Assembly (NCBI GenBank): GCA_018267575.1
Contig: JAFDYF010000050.1
Span: 27,393-91,392, forward strand
DNA from: Bacteroidota bacterium
GTDB taxonomy: Bacteria > Bacteroidota > Bacteroidia > Chitinophagales > Chitinophagaceae
Length of the DNA stretch: 64,000 nt
Reading direction: 5' to 3'
The translations under genes were made by a program, and so were the position numbers. The notes beneath the pieces were generated by a model, which was not told the origin of the DNA, ran no database searches, and worked only from the letters and a program-made list of their open reading frames with translations. This document shows, piece by piece, positions 10,201 through 19,016 of this stretch; the stretch's first letter is position 1, and each line of letters starts with the position of its first letter.

Positions 10201-11726
10201 CACACCACGATATTTATTCTATTGAGGATTTGGCCCAATTGATTTTTGATCTAAAAAATGCCAATCGTGATGCCCGCATCAGTGTGAAGCTGGTTTCGAA
10301 AGCCGGTGTTGGCACTATCGCTGCTGGTGTTGCCAAAGCCAAATCAGATGTCATACTGATTTCCGGATTCGATGGTGGAACCGGGGCTTCACCCATCAGT
10401 TCCATCAAACATGCTGGCTTGCCTTGGGAACTTGGTTTGGCAGAATCGCATCAGACCTTGGTAAAAAACAAATTGCGCAGCCGCGTTGTACTGCAAACAG
10501 ATGGCCAATTAAAAACAGGTCGTGACATCGCAATTGCCACATTGCTTGGTGCTGAAGAATGGGGAGTGGCTACCGCGGCCCTCGTTACAGAAGGCTGCAT
10601 CATGATGCGCAAATGTCACTTGAATACTTGTCCTGTTGGTGTGGCTACGCAAGACCCTGAATTAAGAAAACGTTTTACGGGCGATGCTGAACACGTGGTG
10701 AACCTTTTCAAATTCCTTACCCAGGAGTTAAGAGAGATTATGGCTGAACTTGGGTTCCGTACGGTAGATGAAATGGTAGGACAGGTAGAATGCCTGGACA
10801 TGAGGGAAGGAATCCATCACTGGAAATATAGCAAACTTGATCTTTCGCCCATTTTATACAAAGAACCAGCTTCCTTATATACGGGCTTGCATAAGCAAGA
10901 AGAACAGGATCACGGGTTGGCAGATGTACTTGATTGGAAACTGTTGGAAGCCGCAAAACCCGCATTGGAAAAGCAGGAAAAAGTTTTTGCTTCATTTACC
11001 GTAAAAAATACCGACCGGACCATTGGTACTATTCTTTCAAATGAAATTTCGAAAAAATACCAATCGAAAGGTTTGCCAGAAGATACCATCCATTTTAAAT
11101 TGACGGGCACCGCAGGACAGAGTTTTGCGGCCTTTAACACCAAAGGGGTAACGCTTGAATTGGAAGGCGATGCCAATGATTATTTTGGCAAGGGACTTTC
11201 CGGTGCAAGGTTAATCGTATACCCCGCACATGATGCAGGTTTTGTGCCAGAAGAAAATATCATCATTGGCAATGTGGCCTTTTATGGTGCTACCAGTGGT
11301 GAAGCATTCATCCGTGGAAAAGCAGGCGAACGTTTCTGTGTTCGCAACTCTGGTGCCAATACCGTTGTTGAAGGCGTGGGCGACCATGGTTGTGAATACA
11401 TGACTGGTGGGCGTGTGGTGATTTTGGGCAATACCGGAAGGAATTTTGCCGCAGGAATGAGTGGAGGCATCGCTTATGTGTATGACGTGAAAGGGCAATT
11501 CGGTTCATTGTGCAATAAAGAAATGGTAGACTTGGATAAAGTGGATGAAGACGATGCCTATGAATTGAGAAATATGATACAACACCATTATGCATACACT
11601 GGCAGCACGGTTGCAAAATTTGTATTGGATGACTTTGAAAACCAATTGAAGAATTTTGTGAAAGTGTTCCCCAGAGACTATAAGAAAGTGTTGTTGCAAA
11701 AGAAAGTGGGAGTGAAAATAAACTAG
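7215..11726 (+). CDS. gltB: Glutamate synthase large subunit
   Basis: Transfers the amide nitrogen of glutamine to 2-oxoglutarate, giving two glutamates. The 1503 residues follow the usual order: a class II glutamine amidotransferase domain whose nucleophile is Cys16 (in ERDACGIGF, implying removal of a 15-residue propeptide), a central domain, the FMN-binding synthase barrel (about residues 810-1190) with the 3Fe-4S cysteines Cys1128, Cys1134 and Cys1139 in [14 protein letters not shown], and a C-terminal beta-helix rich in glycine. Length matches bacterial alpha subunits. It pairs with gltD 292 bases downstream; together they supply glutamate as amino donor for the Ilv and Thr pathways encoded nearby. 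Confidence 0.97.
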   Translation: MAGKGLYSPEFERDACGIGFVANIKGNKSHQIVSDALTILENMEHRGACGCESNTGDGAGIMIQTPHEFFFDECVKLGIHLPSYGKYGVGMIFFPREIRLKEECRDIFNRCAEKLGLEILGYRKVPVNANGIGPTALSVEPEIEQVFIACPDHINNPDDFERKLFVLRNYASHLINNTVKKDAIGFYLASLSYKSVVYKGQLTSKQVRNYFPDLSHKRVVSAFGLIHSRFATNTFPSWKLAQPFRYIAHNGEINTLQGNLNWLRTSEKGFTSPYFSNEEMEMLLPIIFEGQSDSACLDNMIELLTMCGRSLPHVMMMLIPEAWDGNEQMDPVKKAFYEFHAAFMEPWDGPASISFTDGKIIGATLDRNGLRPSRYCVTTDDRVIMASETGVLPIDQKLIKEKGRLQPGKMFIVDMEQGRIISDDELKKNICSQKPYSEWLNKYKIRLEELPEPRVMFTHLEHDQIFKYQKAFGYSTEDLEKIIAPMALDGKEPIGSMGTDVPLAILSDQPQHLSSYFKQLFAQVTNPPIDPIRERLVMSLSTFAGNNGNLLVEDSLACHSIALKHPVLGNHELEKIRSIDTGIFQAKTLQTYFRADGKPGSLQKGLDRLCRYAVDAVEDGFEVLILTDRAIDSDHAPIPSLLATAAVHHHLIRKGYRGQVGIIIEAGDIWEVHHFACLIAFGVTAINPYLALSTIRDMKLNKKIETELDADQLKKNYIKAVNDGLLKVFSKMGISTLQSYQGAQIFEIIGLNKTVVDKYFTGTTSRIEGMGLDEIARETLAKHYYAFSKKDMPVDRLMTGGIYQWKRKGEFHLFNPQTIHLLQFSTRTNDYNSFKKYSKLVNEQSEKAATLRSLFTFKHSRNSIPIEEVEPAENIYKRFATGAMSFGSISHEAHSTLAIAMNRLGGKSNTGEGGEDEMRYEKLPNGDSMRSSIKQVASARFGVTSYYLTMADELQIKMAQGAKPGEGGQLPGHKVDDWIGKVRHATPGVGLISPPPHHDIYSIEDLAQLIFDLKNANRDARISVKLVSKAGVGTIAAGVAKAKSDVILISGFDGGTGASPISSIKHAGLPWELGLAESHQTLVKNKLRSRVVLQTDGQLKTGRDIAIATLLGAEEWGVATAALVTEGCIMMRKCHLNTCPVGVATQDPELRKRFTGDAEHVVNLFKFLTQELREIMAELGFRTVDEMVGQVECLDMREGIHHWKYSKLDLSPILYKEPASLYTGLHKQEEQDHGLADVLDWKLLEAAKPALEKQEKVFASFTVKNTDRTIGTILSNEISKKYQSKGLPEDTIHFKLTGTAGQSFAAFNTKGVTLELEGDANDYFGKGLSGARLIVYPAHDAGFVPEENIIIGNVAFYGATSGEAFIRGKAGERFCVRNSGANTVVEGVGDHGCEYMTGGRVVILGNTGRNFAAGMSGGIAYVYDVKGQFGSLCNKEMVDLDKVDEDDAYELRNMIQHHYAYTGSTVAKFVLDDFENQLKNFVKVFPRDYKKVLLQKKVGVKIN

Positions 11727-11728
11727 TT

Positions 11729-11826
11729 TTTACCACAGAGGTACGGGAGGTAGGCACAGAGGAAGGATTGAAAAATAAAAACTCTTTGTGGCCTCTGTGA
11801 AAAGCCTCCGTGCACTCTGTGGTAAA
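11729..11826. repeat. Nested inverted-repeat element between gltB and gltD
   Basis: Outer arms TTTACCACAGAG and CTCTGTGGTAAA are perfect complements 74 bases apart, and inner arms CACAGAGG and CCTCTGTG pair inside them. This is the style of short dispersed intergenic repeats common in Bacteroidota genomes. It lies in the gltB-gltD gap, so it would form a large hairpin in a gltBD transcript; no T-run suggests termination. Confidence 0.65.
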
Positions 11827-11903
11827 TGTTTTGAAAACCAGCAAGGGAAAAATTAAAATCGTTGCGGCTTGCCGTTAATAGATTACTGAATAGGGTTTCT
11901 TCA

Positions 11904-11922
11904 GTACAAGAGGGCGACGCAA
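11904..11922. repeat. Dispersed repeat, copy 1 (GTACAAGAG core)
   Basis: GTACAAGAGGGCGACGCAA here matches 18 of 19 bases with a second copy at 61008-61026, 49 kb away in an unrelated intergenic region. An inverted repeat, ATCGTTGCG at 11858-11866 and CGCAACGAT at 11918-11926, overlaps it. Likely a fragment of a longer dispersed element. Confidence 0.5.
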
Positions 11923-12018
11923 CGATGTTGAGAAGAATTACCAATGCTGGTCTCAAAAATAGCTCCCGCATTGAATGAAAGCAGAAGAAAATTATAACAA
12001 TAAACTACAAACTCAGCC

Positions 12019-13491
12019 ATGGGTAAACCAACTGGATTTTTAGAATTCACAAGAGAGCTGCCCAACAAGCGCTCGGTGCAGGAAAGAAAAAACGATTATA
12101 AAGAATTCGTAAACCCTTATAGGGAAGAGCAACTAAACCAACAAGCAGCTCGCTGCATGGATTGTGGTGTTCCCTTTTGTCATCATGGATGTCCACTGGG
12201 TAATGTAATCCCAGAGTTCAACGATGCCGTTTACCGTAACCATTGGCAAGAAGCTTATGAAATATTATCGTCCACAAATAATTTCCCTGAATTTACGGGC
12301 CGCATTTGTCCTGCTCCTTGCGAAAGCAGTTGTGTGCTAGGCATCAACCAACCTCCAGTAGCTATTGAAGAAATCGAAAAGCATATTATCGAGATTGCAT
12401 TTGAAAAGGGTTTTGTGAAATCCAAAAAGCCCAATATCCGTACAGGAAAAAAAGTAGCGGTAGTAGGCTCCGGCCCTGCAGGTCTTGCTGCAGCGGCACA
12501 ATTGAATTATGCAGGTCATCATGTTACTGTTTTTGAAAGGGATGATGCACCTGGTGGGTTGCTTCGTTATGGCATACCCGATTTCAAGTTGGAGAAATGG
12601 GTAATAGATAGAAGGGTCAGCCTGATGGAAGAGGAAGGCGTGGTTTTTAAATGCAATGCAAATGTGGGGGTAAATATCAGCGTGAACGATTTGCTACGGG
12701 AGTATCATGCCATCGTGTTGGCCGGAGGTGCTACCATTCCAAGAGACCTGAAAGTTCCTGGCCGCGAGCTCAAAGGGGTTTATTTCGCCATGGAATTTCT
12801 TAAACAGCAGAACAAAAGGTTAAGCAATAAAGAAATCACCGAAGAAAACATATTTGCTACCGATAAAAACGTGGTGGTGATTGGCGGCGGGGATACCGGT
12901 AGCGACTGCGTAGGCACATCCAACCGTCATAAAGCAAAGAATATTACACAATTTGAGCTGCTTCCCAAACCACCTGAATCCAGAACCGCTGCGATGCCAT
13001 GGCCAACCTACCCCATGGTGCTGAAAACATCTTCTTCGCATGAAGAGGGTTGTGAACGGGATTGGGCGATTGCGACCAAGGCTTTTGTAGGGGATTCCAA
13101 TGGCAACCTGAAAGGTCTTAAAACAGTAAGACTTGAATGGAAATTTACAGAAGATGGCAAGCCTGCCCAGTTTGTGGAAGTTCCGGGGAGCGAGAAGGAA
13201 CTGCCTTGTGAGCTGGCATTACTGGCGATGGGTTTTGTACACCCTCAACATGAAGGATTGGTAAACGAACTAGAGATAGAAAAGGATGAGAGGGGAAATG
13301 TGAGAGCAACGGAAAAAGACTATCAGACCAATATCCCAAAGATTTTCACGGCAGGGGATATGCGTAGGGGCCAATCCTTGGTGGTATGGGCAATCAGTGA
13401 AGGCAGGGAATGTGCTAGAAAAGTGGATGAATACCTGGTTTCACATTCATCCTTGCAATCGAAAGACCTAAGCCAGATTGCTATTATTTAA
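12019..13491 (+). CDS. gltD: Glutamate synthase small subunit (NAD(P)H-dependent)
   Basis: Oxidises NAD(P)H and passes electrons through FAD and 4Fe-4S clusters to the GltB subunit. The 490 residues contain an N-terminal ferredoxin-like domain with two cysteine groups (CMDCGVPFCHHGCP and CPAPCESSC), the FAD dinucleotide motif VGSGPAGLAAAA near residue 150, the NAD(P)H motif VIGGGDTGSDCVG near residue 293, and the C-terminal FAD contact FTAGDMRRGQSLVVWAI. Length is standard. A strong terminator follows the stop codon, so gltB-gltD ends here. Confidence 0.96.
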   Translation: MGKPTGFLEFTRELPNKRSVQERKNDYKEFVNPYREEQLNQQAARCMDCGVPFCHHGCPLGNVIPEFNDAVYRNHWQEAYEILSSTNNFPEFTGRICPAPCESSCVLGINQPPVAIEEIEKHIIEIAFEKGFVKSKKPNIRTGKKVAVVGSGPAGLAAAAQLNYAGHHVTVFERDDAPGGLLRYGIPDFKLEKWVIDRRVSLMEEEGVVFKCNANVGVNISVNDLLREYHAIVLAGGATIPRDLKVPGRELKGVYFAMEFLKQQNKRLSNKEITEENIFATDKNVVVIGGGDTGSDCVGTSNRHKAKNITQFELLPKPPESRTAAMPWPTYPMVLKTSSSHEEGCERDWAIATKAFVGDSNGNLKGLKTVRLEWKFTEDGKPAQFVEVPGSEKELPCELALLAMGFVHPQHEGLVNELEIEKDERGNVRATEKDYQTNIPKIFTAGDMRRGQSLVVWAISEGRECARKVDEYLVSHSSLQSKDLSQIAII

Positions 13492-13510
13492 TTTTAAAAT
13501 ATGAAAATAA

Positions 13511-13544
13511 AAAAAACCATCCTCAATGAGGATGGTTTTTTTTT
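13511..13544 (+). terminator. Rho-independent terminator of gltD
   Basis: Hairpin arms ACCATCCTC and GAGGATGGT with a very short loop, preceded by an A-run and followed by nine T residues. It lies 20 bases after the gltD stop and is a textbook intrinsic terminator. Confidence 0.9.
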
Positions 13545-13819
13545 GACAAATATCTAAGGATAACTGACTGCAAATGAATAAAGCTTATGATAAAATCAAA
13601 TATTTTATCATATTAAAAAATAATATATATGTATAAATTTTGCATTTGTATTTAATTAATTAGGTATTTTAGCAATATAAATACAAATTATATTTTTTTA
13701 TTATTTGTATGAGCATCCACCCCCGTGATACTATATATGATTAACGACGCTGCCAGCAACAGATTTTAGAGAGGCTCGTAAAAAGCCGGCTCTGCTAACT
13801 TTAACCAAAATCAATCGCG
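13545..13819. other. AT-rich regulatory gap before the porin-amt pair
   Basis: No gene is visible in this stretch, which continues the gap after the gltD terminator. It contains two AT-rich inverted repeats: 11-base arms TATGATAAAAT and ATTTTATCATA around CAAAT (13586-13612), and 8-base arms ATACAAAT and ATTTGTAT (13681-13710). Both are upstream of the porin and ammonium transporter genes, so nitrogen-responsive control is a reasonable guess, but no known operator was recognised. Confidence 0.5.
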
Positions 13820-14998
13820 ATGCTAAGAAGGACAATTTCATTAATGGCAGTATTAGGCTTATTTGCTCACGCTATGGGTCAACAAAAAGACTCCGCAGCA
13901 AAGGTGGTAACGGATACAGTAACGAAGACGGCACCAGCAACAGATTCGGCAAAACCATCACCTCCTGTAACCATTACAGGATCCGTGGATGGATATTATC
14001 GGACAAACTTTTCTGGTCCTAAAACCGGAACTAACAACTACACCAGTTTTACCAATTCCAACAATTCTTTCGAGCTTGGCATGGCATCCATCAGGGCTGA
14101 CCACAGTTTTGGTAAAGTCAGTGCCACGGCGGATTTTGGTTTTGGTAGAAGAGCAGAGGAGTTTTCTTACAATGACGCTGCTCACCCCTCGCTTTTTGCT
14201 GTAAAACAAGCTTATGTCAGTTACCAAGCTTCGTCCAAAATTAAATTTACGATGGGTAAATGGGGTACCCATATTGGTTATGAAGTATTGGATGCATATG
14301 CAAACAGGAACTACAGCATGGATTACATGTTCTCCCTCGGGCCCTTCTTCCATACAGGTTTAAAAGCAGACATCACAATTAGCAGCACAACTGCCTTTAT
14401 GATTGGCGTGGCTAACCCAACCGACTTCTCCACCACCAGTTCTTCTGTTAAAGTTTTTATTGCCCAGTTTAGTACAGGAACGAAAAATGGCAAGCTGAAA
14501 GCATTCCTCAACTATCAGGGTTATGGAGGCGCTTCCATGGATTCAGCCATTTCAACATATACCTTATACAAGAGCCTGAGCCAGTTTGATCTTGTTGTAA
14601 ATGGTACCATTAGCAGCAAATTCGGAATTGGTTTTAATGGAACTGTTCAATCTGTCAACTCTTCTACTCTTAATAAAAGTGCAAGTTGGTGGGGTGCTGC
14701 CCTTTATCTGAATTATGACCCCACCCCTACCTTTGGCCTTACTTTAAGAGGTGAATATTTGGGAGATAAGGATGGTGTGAAAATCAATCCTGTTGATTTG
14801 ATGACCAATTCTTCCCAGACTCCAGGAATGAATGTTTTCGATCTAACACTATCCGGGATTATCAAACTGAGTGGCAACCTTACCATTGTTCCCGAACTCA
14901 GGCTCGATAATGGCTCCAAAGATTTTTTCTATAAATCCGATGGCACCACTACACAATCAACCATCAGTGGCTTGCTTGCCGTAGTGTATCATTTCTAA
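13820..14998 (+). CDS. Outer-membrane beta-barrel porin (OmpL/BBP2-like)
   Basis: A 392-residue exported protein: a signal peptide (MLRRTISLMAVLGLFAHAMGQ) is followed by a Thr/Pro/Ser-rich linker to about residue 50 and then alternating amphipathic strands rich in Gly, Ser, Thr and aromatic residues, ending in a C-terminal phenylalanine (VVYHF), the usual last-strand signature of outer-membrane barrels. The pattern fits the putative beta-barrel porin-2 family of Bacteroidota. The ammonium transporter starts 71 bases downstream on the same strand, so the pair probably carries ammonium or small nitrogen solutes across the outer and inner membranes in turn. Substrate not shown by sequence. Confidence 0.75.
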   Translation: MLRRTISLMAVLGLFAHAMGQQKDSAAKVVTDTVTKTAPATDSAKPSPPVTITGSVDGYYRTNFSGPKTGTNNYTSFTNSNNSFELGMASIRADHSFGKVSATADFGFGRRAEEFSYNDAAHPSLFAVKQAYVSYQASSKIKFTMGKWGTHIGYEVLDAYANRNYSMDYMFSLGPFFHTGLKADITISSTTAFMIGVANPTDFSTTSSSVKVFIAQFSTGTKNGKLKAFLNYQGYGGASMDSAISTYTLYKSLSQFDLVVNGTISSKFGIGFNGTVQSVNSSTLNKSASWWGAALYLNYDPTPTFGLTLRGEYLGDKDGVKINPVDLMTNSSQTPGMNVFDLTLSGIIKLSGNLTIVPELRLDNGSKDFFYKSDGTTTQSTISGLLAVVYHF

Positions 14999-15069
14999 CT
15001 TGTTCATTGCCGAAAGACTTATCCAAAGCCAAAATATAATTCATCTTCATTCACTAAAACCAAAAGCAA

Positions 15070-16671
15070 ATGGGATCAACAACAAACCTCAAGAACAAAC
15101 TTCGTAGTCTATTGTCAATTTCATGTATGATTTTGCTTTCGATTGCAACCCTTCTTCCTGTAAAAACTTTTGCACAGGACCCAACCGGTGCCAAAACAGG
15201 AACACTCGGGGATATCGACACCACGGTGGTCAAGGTACTTGACACAGTTGCAAACGCAAAAGATACTACCGTTAGCAGCGTGAGCACCAATGTAAGCAAA
15301 CTGGCAACAGCGGTAACAACTATTGGGAATGCAGATGGGCACAATAAAATAGCCATCAATATCATGTGGACCCTGATCACCGGATTCTTGGTGATGTTCA
15401 TGCAAGCAGGGTTTGCGATGGTAGAAACGGGTTTTACGCAAAAGAAAAACGTAGCCCATACCATGACCATGAATTTCTTGATTTATGCTATTGGCATGAT
15501 CGGTTTCTGGATCTGCGGCTATGCCATCATGTTTGGGGGCGCCCTCAATGTGGCTAACCTAGGTGGGGGCCCAGGCGTCATGAGCCATGAGATTTCTTTT
15601 CATATGTTTGGTCATGACTGGAACATCGCTGGTTCTGCGGGCTATTTCTTAAGTAGCAAATATTATGATGTAGGCGTATTTACCCTGTTCCTTTTCCAAA
15701 TGGTATTCATGGACACTACAGCTACCATCCCTACTGGTGCAATGGCTGAAAGGTGGACATTGAAATCATTTGTTGTTTATGGGTTCTTTATCTCCATGTT
15801 CGTTTATCCATTGTTTGGCAACTGGGTATGGGGTGGTGGATGGCTTGCAACCTTGGGCACCAATTTTGGTCTTGGTCATGGCCATGTTGATTTTGCAGGC
15901 TCCTCTGTAGTGCATATGGTCGGTGGTGTTGCAGCACTAGCTGGTGCAATTGTTATAGGCCCACGCTATGGCAAATATGGTAAGGATGGTTCGGTAAAAA
16001 CAATACCAGGCCATAATATCCCCATGGCTATTATTGGTACTTTCATCCTGGCTTTTGGTTGGTTCGGTTTCAACCCCGGTTCTACCTTGGCTGGCGGCGA
16101 TCTTCGGATAGGCATCGTTGCAGTAAATACCATGTTGGCTTCTGGCGCGGGAGCTTTATCGGCCCTATTTTATATGTATATAAGGGGTGGGAAAGCAGAT
16201 CCAGGCATGATTGCCAATGGAATGTTGGCTGGTCTTGTTGCCATCACAGCACCATGCGCTTTTGTAACTTCATTATCAGCCGTGATCATCGGCGCCATCG
16301 CAGGGATACTGGTAATCTTGGTTTACAATTTTGTAGATACCAAACTTAAAATTGATGACCCTGTTGGTGCATTTGCAGTACATGGCGCCAATGGCGCATG
16401 GGGCGTACTCTCGTTAGGTTTGTTTGCTGATGGCTCCTATGGGGATGGCTGGAACGGCGTGGCAGGCCCTGTTAAAGGTCTCTTCTACGGTGATGGCAAA
16501 CAATTTGTAGCACAAATCATTGGAACATTGACTTGTTTTGTGTTCGTATTTGTAGTTATGTACTTCTTCTTTAAAGTATTGGATAAGATTATCCCACTAA
16601 GAAGCAAGGAAGCTGATGAAATCGCCGGTCTAGATATCCCTGAAACAGGCGTTCTTGGATACGTCGACTAG
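15070..16671 (+). CDS. amt: Ammonium transporter
   Basis: Inner-membrane ammonium channel of the Amt/MEP/Rh family. A signal-like hydrophobic stretch ending TFAQ and a polar region to about residue 95 precede the 11-helix Amt core, which begins IMWTLITGFLVMFMQAGFA. Core signatures are DFAGSSVVHMVGGVAALAGA with a pore histidine near residue 280 and HGANGAWGVLSLGLF with the second pore histidine near residue 438. At 533 residues it is longer than the usual 400-450 because of the N-terminal extension, which is seen in other Bacteroidota Amt proteins. No glnK/PII gene is adjacent, although PII is the normal partner; a porin is paired with it instead. Confidence 0.94.
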   Translation: MGSTTNLKNKLRSLLSISCMILLSIATLLPVKTFAQDPTGAKTGTLGDIDTTVVKVLDTVANAKDTTVSSVSTNVSKLATAVTTIGNADGHNKIAINIMWTLITGFLVMFMQAGFAMVETGFTQKKNVAHTMTMNFLIYAIGMIGFWICGYAIMFGGALNVANLGGGPGVMSHEISFHMFGHDWNIAGSAGYFLSSKYYDVGVFTLFLFQMVFMDTTATIPTGAMAERWTLKSFVVYGFFISMFVYPLFGNWVWGGGWLATLGTNFGLGHGHVDFAGSSVVHMVGGVAALAGAIVIGPRYGKYGKDGSVKTIPGHNIPMAIIGTFILAFGWFGFNPGSTLAGGDLRIGIVAVNTMLASGAGALSALFYMYIRGGKADPGMIANGMLAGLVAITAPCAFVTSLSAVIIGAIAGILVILVYNFVDTKLKIDDPVGAFAVHGANGAWGVLSLGLFADGSYGDGWNGVAGPVKGLFYGDGKQFVAQIIGTLTCFVFVFVVMYFFFKVLDKIIPLRSKEADEIAGLDIPETGVLGYVD

Positions 16672-16693
16672 TTTTTTTAGTTATAATAATCTC

Positions 16694-16726
16694 AAAAAGT
16701 CCCTCGGAAATCCGGGGGACTTTTAT
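16694..16726 (+). terminator. Rho-independent terminator of amt
   Basis: Arms AAAAGTCCCTCGG and CCGGGGGACTTTT (one T-G pair) with an AAAT loop, followed by TTTATTT. It lies about 25 bases after the amt stop. Confidence 0.88.
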
Positions 16727-16976
16727 TTACAACCAATAAGTTAGTCCATATGCTGAGCACCGGATCAACATATAAACTTCAGCTAGGCTCCAACTCAATT
16801 TAAAGGCATTATACAATCTTAGAATAGCGATTATTTTGAAAATCTATTATCACATTAGTGTAATTAATAATATATTATATTTTAAGAAATTATACCAAAA
16901 AATGCGCATTATGTTACATATAAACGTAATTTTGATACCGTATCATCGAAAATTGTAAATATTAAAAAATAATTAC
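16727..16976. other. AT-rich gap upstream of nhaA with promoter-like box and palindrome
   Basis: No gene is visible. TAATTTTG at 16927-16934 matches the TAnnTTTG -7 element exactly, but no TTTG was found at the right distance upstream. Directly overlapping its end, TGATAC-C-GTATCA (16933-16945) is a perfect 13-base palindrome at the expected start of transcription, the position of a repressor site. The transcript leader would be about 35 bases. Confidence 0.45.
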
Positions 16977-18203
16977 ATGAAAAATATTCGTCACCACATT
17001 TTAACCCCACTTCGGTTCTTCTTCAACGATAGCAGATCGACTGGAGTGCTTTTGATTGGTTGTACGATTATTTCTATTTTTCTTGTTAACTCCTCCCATA
17101 ATGGCTCTTGGTATAGCGAGCTATGGACCTCCCCCCTTCCATGGTCAGGAAGACTGAATTTACCCGAGAGCCTTTTGGAATGGATCAACAATTTTATGAT
17201 GGCTTTCTTTTTTGTATTGGCCGCGACAGAAATCAAGCGTGAATTGATTAGCGGTGAGCTCGCTTCTTTTAAAAAAGCTATACTTCCTATTGGCGCAGCG
17301 TTTGGAGGCATGTTGGTACCAGCACTTATTTTTGCGATCTTTAGCTTCCGTACCATCTATGCTCATGGCTGGGGCATACCAACAGCTACGGATATCGCAT
17401 TTTCATTAGCGGCTGCGTCTTTGCTTGGAAAAAGGTTTCCTGTTGGACTTAAAATTTTATTGATGGCTTTAGCAATCATTGATGACCTAGGCGCCATTGT
17501 GGTGATCGCTTTTTTCTATGGAGGCAAAATTCAATGGATGTATCTTGGTTTGAGTGGATTGGTTTATACCGCTTTGCTGCTTTGCAATTATTACAAAATC
17601 AAGTTCAGCATGCTGCAGGTGGTATTGGGGTTTTGCCTTTGGTATATGATGTTACAATCCGGCATTGAGGCAAGTATCAGCGGCGTACTATTTGCTTTTG
17701 CGATGCCAGTCAATTCATTGGCCGTTATTGAAAAAGCGATACATAAAATTGTGAACCTGGGAATATTGCCCCTGTTTGCACTAGCCAATACAGCAATCTT
17801 GTTCCCTTCAAGTTTTGGCTCAGCCCTCCATTCGCCAGTAGGCATGGGCATTATCTGCGGGTTAGTAATTGGAAAGCCCGTTGGTATTTTCCTAATCAGT
17901 AGGATTATGGTTGCATTCAAAATAGCGCAGCTTCCGGCCAATGTAAATTGGAAACAATTTTTTGGGATGGGCACTTTAGCGGGTATTGGTTTCACCATGT
18001 CCATATTCACAACCATGCTCGCATTCTCTGAACATGCCATTAGGGATATTGCGAAAATATCCATACTTACAAGTGTGGTTGCATCGGTGGTATTGAGTTA
18101 TCTGTATTTTACCATCATCAGCAAGAAAAAAGCAATTGTTTCCTTACCAAAATCTATGCCTCAACCCAATATAGCTTTGAACTTATCAAAAGCACAAGCC
18201 TAA
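16977..18203 (+). CDS. nhaA: Na+/H+ antiporter NhaA
   Basis: Inner-membrane antiporter exchanging sodium for protons, used in pH and salt homeostasis. The 408-residue protein has about 12 predicted membrane segments and the family signature ATEIKRELISGEL near residue 83; the ion-binding aspartate pair is Asp169-Asp170 in ALAIIDDLGAIVVIAFFY. The C-terminal GIGFTMSIF motif is also present. Length is slightly above the E. coli protein (388). It stands alone between two terminators, so it is probably monocistronic. Confidence 0.95.
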   Translation: MKNIRHHILTPLRFFFNDSRSTGVLLIGCTIISIFLVNSSHNGSWYSELWTSPLPWSGRLNLPESLLEWINNFMMAFFFVLAATEIKRELISGELASFKKAILPIGAAFGGMLVPALIFAIFSFRTIYAHGWGIPTATDIAFSLAAASLLGKRFPVGLKILLMALAIIDDLGAIVVIAFFYGGKIQWMYLGLSGLVYTALLLCNYYKIKFSMLQVVLGFCLWYMMLQSGIEASISGVLFAFAMPVNSLAVIEKAIHKIVNLGILPLFALANTAILFPSSFGSALHSPVGMGIICGLVIGKPVGIFLISRIMVAFKIAQLPANVNWKQFFGMGTLAGIGFTMSIFTTMLAFSEHAIRDIAKISILTSVVASVVLSYLYFTIISKKKAIVSLPKSMPQPNIALNLSKAQA

Positions 18204-18226
18204 ATATTATTACCCATTTAAAATAA

Positions 18227-18262
18227 AAAACCGTTTAGCATATTACATGCTTAACGGTTTTA
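18227..18262 (+). terminator. Rho-independent terminator of nhaA
   Basis: Arms AAACCGTTTAGCAT and ATGCTTAACGGTTT pair with a single T-T mismatch and are followed by TTAAT; an A-run precedes them. It lies about 25 bases after the nhaA stop and could also act for the small gene on the other strand. Confidence 0.82.
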
Positions 18263-18298
18263 ATATTGTTAAGACCATCAAAAGTCTTAATACATTAC

Positions 18299-18514
18299 TT
18301 AATGGTTATTGCTCAAAGCTAACAGGGAAGTCTCATGTGGCTTATTTTTTTCTTTCCACCACATATATAAAATCAGCCCACCGATCCAACTGGTACAGCC
18401 AGCAAAAATTTTAAAAAATTCAAGATATGCAGGGTCTACGGTAGCAAAATAAAATTGCAATTGAGCTATTACTGAAGGCTGTATAAGATACATATCAGAT
18501 TGTTTATAATACAA
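18299..18514 (-). CDS. Small hypothetical single-span membrane protein
   Basis: A possible 71-residue protein with one hydrophobic segment (FFKIFAGCTSWIGGLILYMWW, about residues 33-53) and a Lys-rich tail. The segment with aromatic ends followed by KEKNK looks like a real membrane span, and the frame lies between two terminator-like structures in a gap where no other gene fits. No family was recognised. The start may be the second methionine (MYLIQPS). Coding status is uncertain; conservation in relatives would decide. Confidence 0.35.
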   Translation of the reverse strand: MYYKQSDMYLIQPSVIAQLQFYFATVDPAYLEFFKIFAGCTSWIGGLILYMWWKEKNKPHETSLLALSNNH

Positions 18515-19016
18515 ATCTGATATAAATAACCGAATTAACCAAGCCTACGCATTGAATAGCAATACGTTACAATATATTATCAAAATATATAATACATTGT
18601 AACGTATTTAGCCAATGCCGATTTCACGATTATCAGCCTAAAAAAGCAGGTTTTTGCAGCAGTAACATCCGGAAGATGGGAATATTTTGATAGAAAAGAG
18701 AAATCTAAGCGAGGCAAAAAAAATAAAAATATTTTCACGAATGGGCGACTTGATTTAAAATAGACGAAATAAAACTATTGAAAAGACTATTGGAGATGCA
18801 TGGCATAATGGTTTAAAAAAAACCAATAAATACGTTTTGAAAAGGAATTTATCCTAAAATCCTACAGCTAAACATATAAAAAGCCAACATAAAAATATGC
18901 ATGCTGACAAACCCTGATTTAGTTTAGTCCTTTTAGCCACATGCAATTCTCTCAGCCCTTTATTATTAAAAGGAAAATAGAAAACCAAAAAGAGGCTTAG
19001 GCAACCTGTGCTATAA
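18515..19016. other. 502-base gap without recognisable gene, containing a 48-bp palindrome
   Basis: No convincing coding sequence or RNA gene was found here. The main landmark is the large imperfect palindrome at 18561-18608. The rest is AT-rich and unstructured to the eye; no clear T-run terminator follows the end of ppc. Confidence 0.5.
18561..18608. repeat. 48-bp palindrome with 20-base arms
   Basis: Left arm AATACGTTACAATATATTAT and right arm ATAATACATTGTAACGTATT are complementary except for one position, with an 8-base centre (CAAAATAT). It lies about 50 bases upstream of the small membrane-protein frame on the minus strand. It could be a binding site for a multimeric regulator, or part of a dispersed repeat. 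No T-run follows on either strand. Confidence 0.6.
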
